A stretch of DNA of 64,000 nt, taken from the NCBI RefSeq assembly GCF_001718195.1, contig NZ_MCNV01000028.1, positions 28,281 to 92,280 of the forward strand, read 5' to 3'. Shown here in pieces: positions 63,703 through 64,000 of the stretch (the first letter of the stretch is position 1; every line of letters starts with the position of its first letter). The DNA comes from Paraburkholderia nodosa (GTDB lineage Bacteria > Pseudomonadota > Gammaproteobacteria > Burkholderiales > Burkholderiaceae). A program made the position numbers and the translations under genes. The notes under the pieces were generated by a model. It was given only the letters and a program-made list of their open reading frames with translations. It did no database searches and was not told the DNA's origin.

Positions 63703-64000
63703 TGTCACGGGGCGGCGTAATCGAGCCGGGGATGGGCGGCGTAATGGAGCCAGCAGAAACGGGGGTAAAGCGCAGATTCGAACGGCTTCAAGAATGCCGT
63801 TTTTTGCCCGATTTGGCAACCGCGTTTTCACTGCTCGCCGGCATCGGTTTGGGCTTGCGGAAGCTCTCGCCCTCGATCACGACGCGATAGGCGCCGTGGC
63901 GTAGCCGGTCCAGCGTCGCGGCGCCCAGGATGCGGTTGTCGGGAAACGCGTCGCCCCATTCGCTCAGATCTAAATTTGACGTGACGATCGAAGCCGCTCG
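63703..64000 (-). mobile_element. Right end of an IS21-family element (incomplete in window)
   Basis: The terminus begins TGTCACGGGGCGGCG on the plus strand at 63703. The unit GGGCGGCGTAAT occurs twice, near 63709 and 63729; tandem terminal repeats of this kind mark IS21 ends. The element contains the end of istB and continues beyond the window. Confidence 0.75.
63788..64000 (-). CDS. istB: IS21-family helper ATPase IstB, C-terminal part
   Basis: Seventy residues of the C-terminus are in the window: AASIVTSNLDLSEWGDAFPD, NRILGAATLDRLRHGAYRVV, IEGESFRKPKPMP, ending at a TGA at 63788. This is the sensor-2 part of the DnaA-like AAA+ ATPase that partners the IstA transposase. The 5' part lies outside. 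The reading frame is intact as far as seen. Confidence 0.85.
   Translation of the reverse strand, partial: RAASIVTSNLDLSEWGDAFPDNRILGAATLDRLRHGAYRVVIEGESFRKPKPMPASSENAVAKSGKKRHS

Noticed and set aside
1..64000. CRISPR array, tRNA, rRNA or replication origin
   Set aside because: No regularly spaced repeats, no tRNA- or rRNA-like stretch and no repA/parAB genes or iterons were noticed while reading.

Overview
The window is a piece of the symbiotic replicon of a beta-rhizobium, most likely a Mimosa-type Paraburkholderia (Trinickia and Cupriavidus taiwanensis relatives are the alternatives). The basis is a nod operon in the order nodB-C-I-J-H-A-S-U-APS kinase with a divergent nodD and a nod box between them, followed at once by an oxygen-sensitive-type NifA and nifE-N-X. 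Codon usage is GC-rich and proteobacterial. No housekeeping genes or tRNAs were seen, and IS debris is abundant, as expected for a large symbiosis plasmid or island. The species call is inference.

Left part (0.4-7.3 kb, minus strand): a complete toluene/alkene monooxygenase set tmoA-B-C-D-E behind an exact sigma-54 promoter match, with no reductase gene in the window. Next to it lies a decayed operon of an EamA exporter, a heme-oxygenase-like protein and an ATP-grasp ligase, all frameshifted. From 7.7 to 22.8 kb comes a graveyard of broken insertion sequences (IS110, IS701, IS3, IS5, IS6, IS630, IS66). It encloses a few intact genes: a universal stress protein, a methyltransferase, an aldo/keto reductase, an acyl-CoA-dehydrogenase-fold flavin monooxygenase and an H-NS-like protein. 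It also holds a second, worse copy of the exporter/heme-oxygenase-like pair.

Plant-interaction part (22.9-46.7 kb): a secreted GH12 glucanase, a membrane fatty-acid hydroxylase/sterol desaturase, and an indole-3-acetamide auxin operon (iaaM, iaaH) that also carries an acyl-CoA carboxyltransferase-like gene. Then come a nodT-nolF-nolG RND efflux system and the Nod-factor genes. The nod genes make, N-methylate, carbamoylate, sulfate and export a lipo-chitooligosaccharide; NodD controls them from the nod box at 45.77-45.81 kb.

Right part (46.7-64 kb): a minus-strand operon of a heme-oxygenase-like protein and two ATP-grasp proteins sits tail to tail with nodD and divergent from its own LysR regulator. 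This is the intact-frame relative of the two decayed loci on the left and is the best candidate here for an undescribed small-molecule pathway. One of its two ligases has lost acidic active-site residues that its frameshifted paralogue still has. Then follow nifA, a sigma-54 promoter, nifE, nifN, nifX, a DUF683 gene, a nif ferredoxin and nifQ. The right end holds more IS fragments, an orphan full-length type II secretion secretin (gspD), and an IS21-family element inserted into an IS3 orfA.
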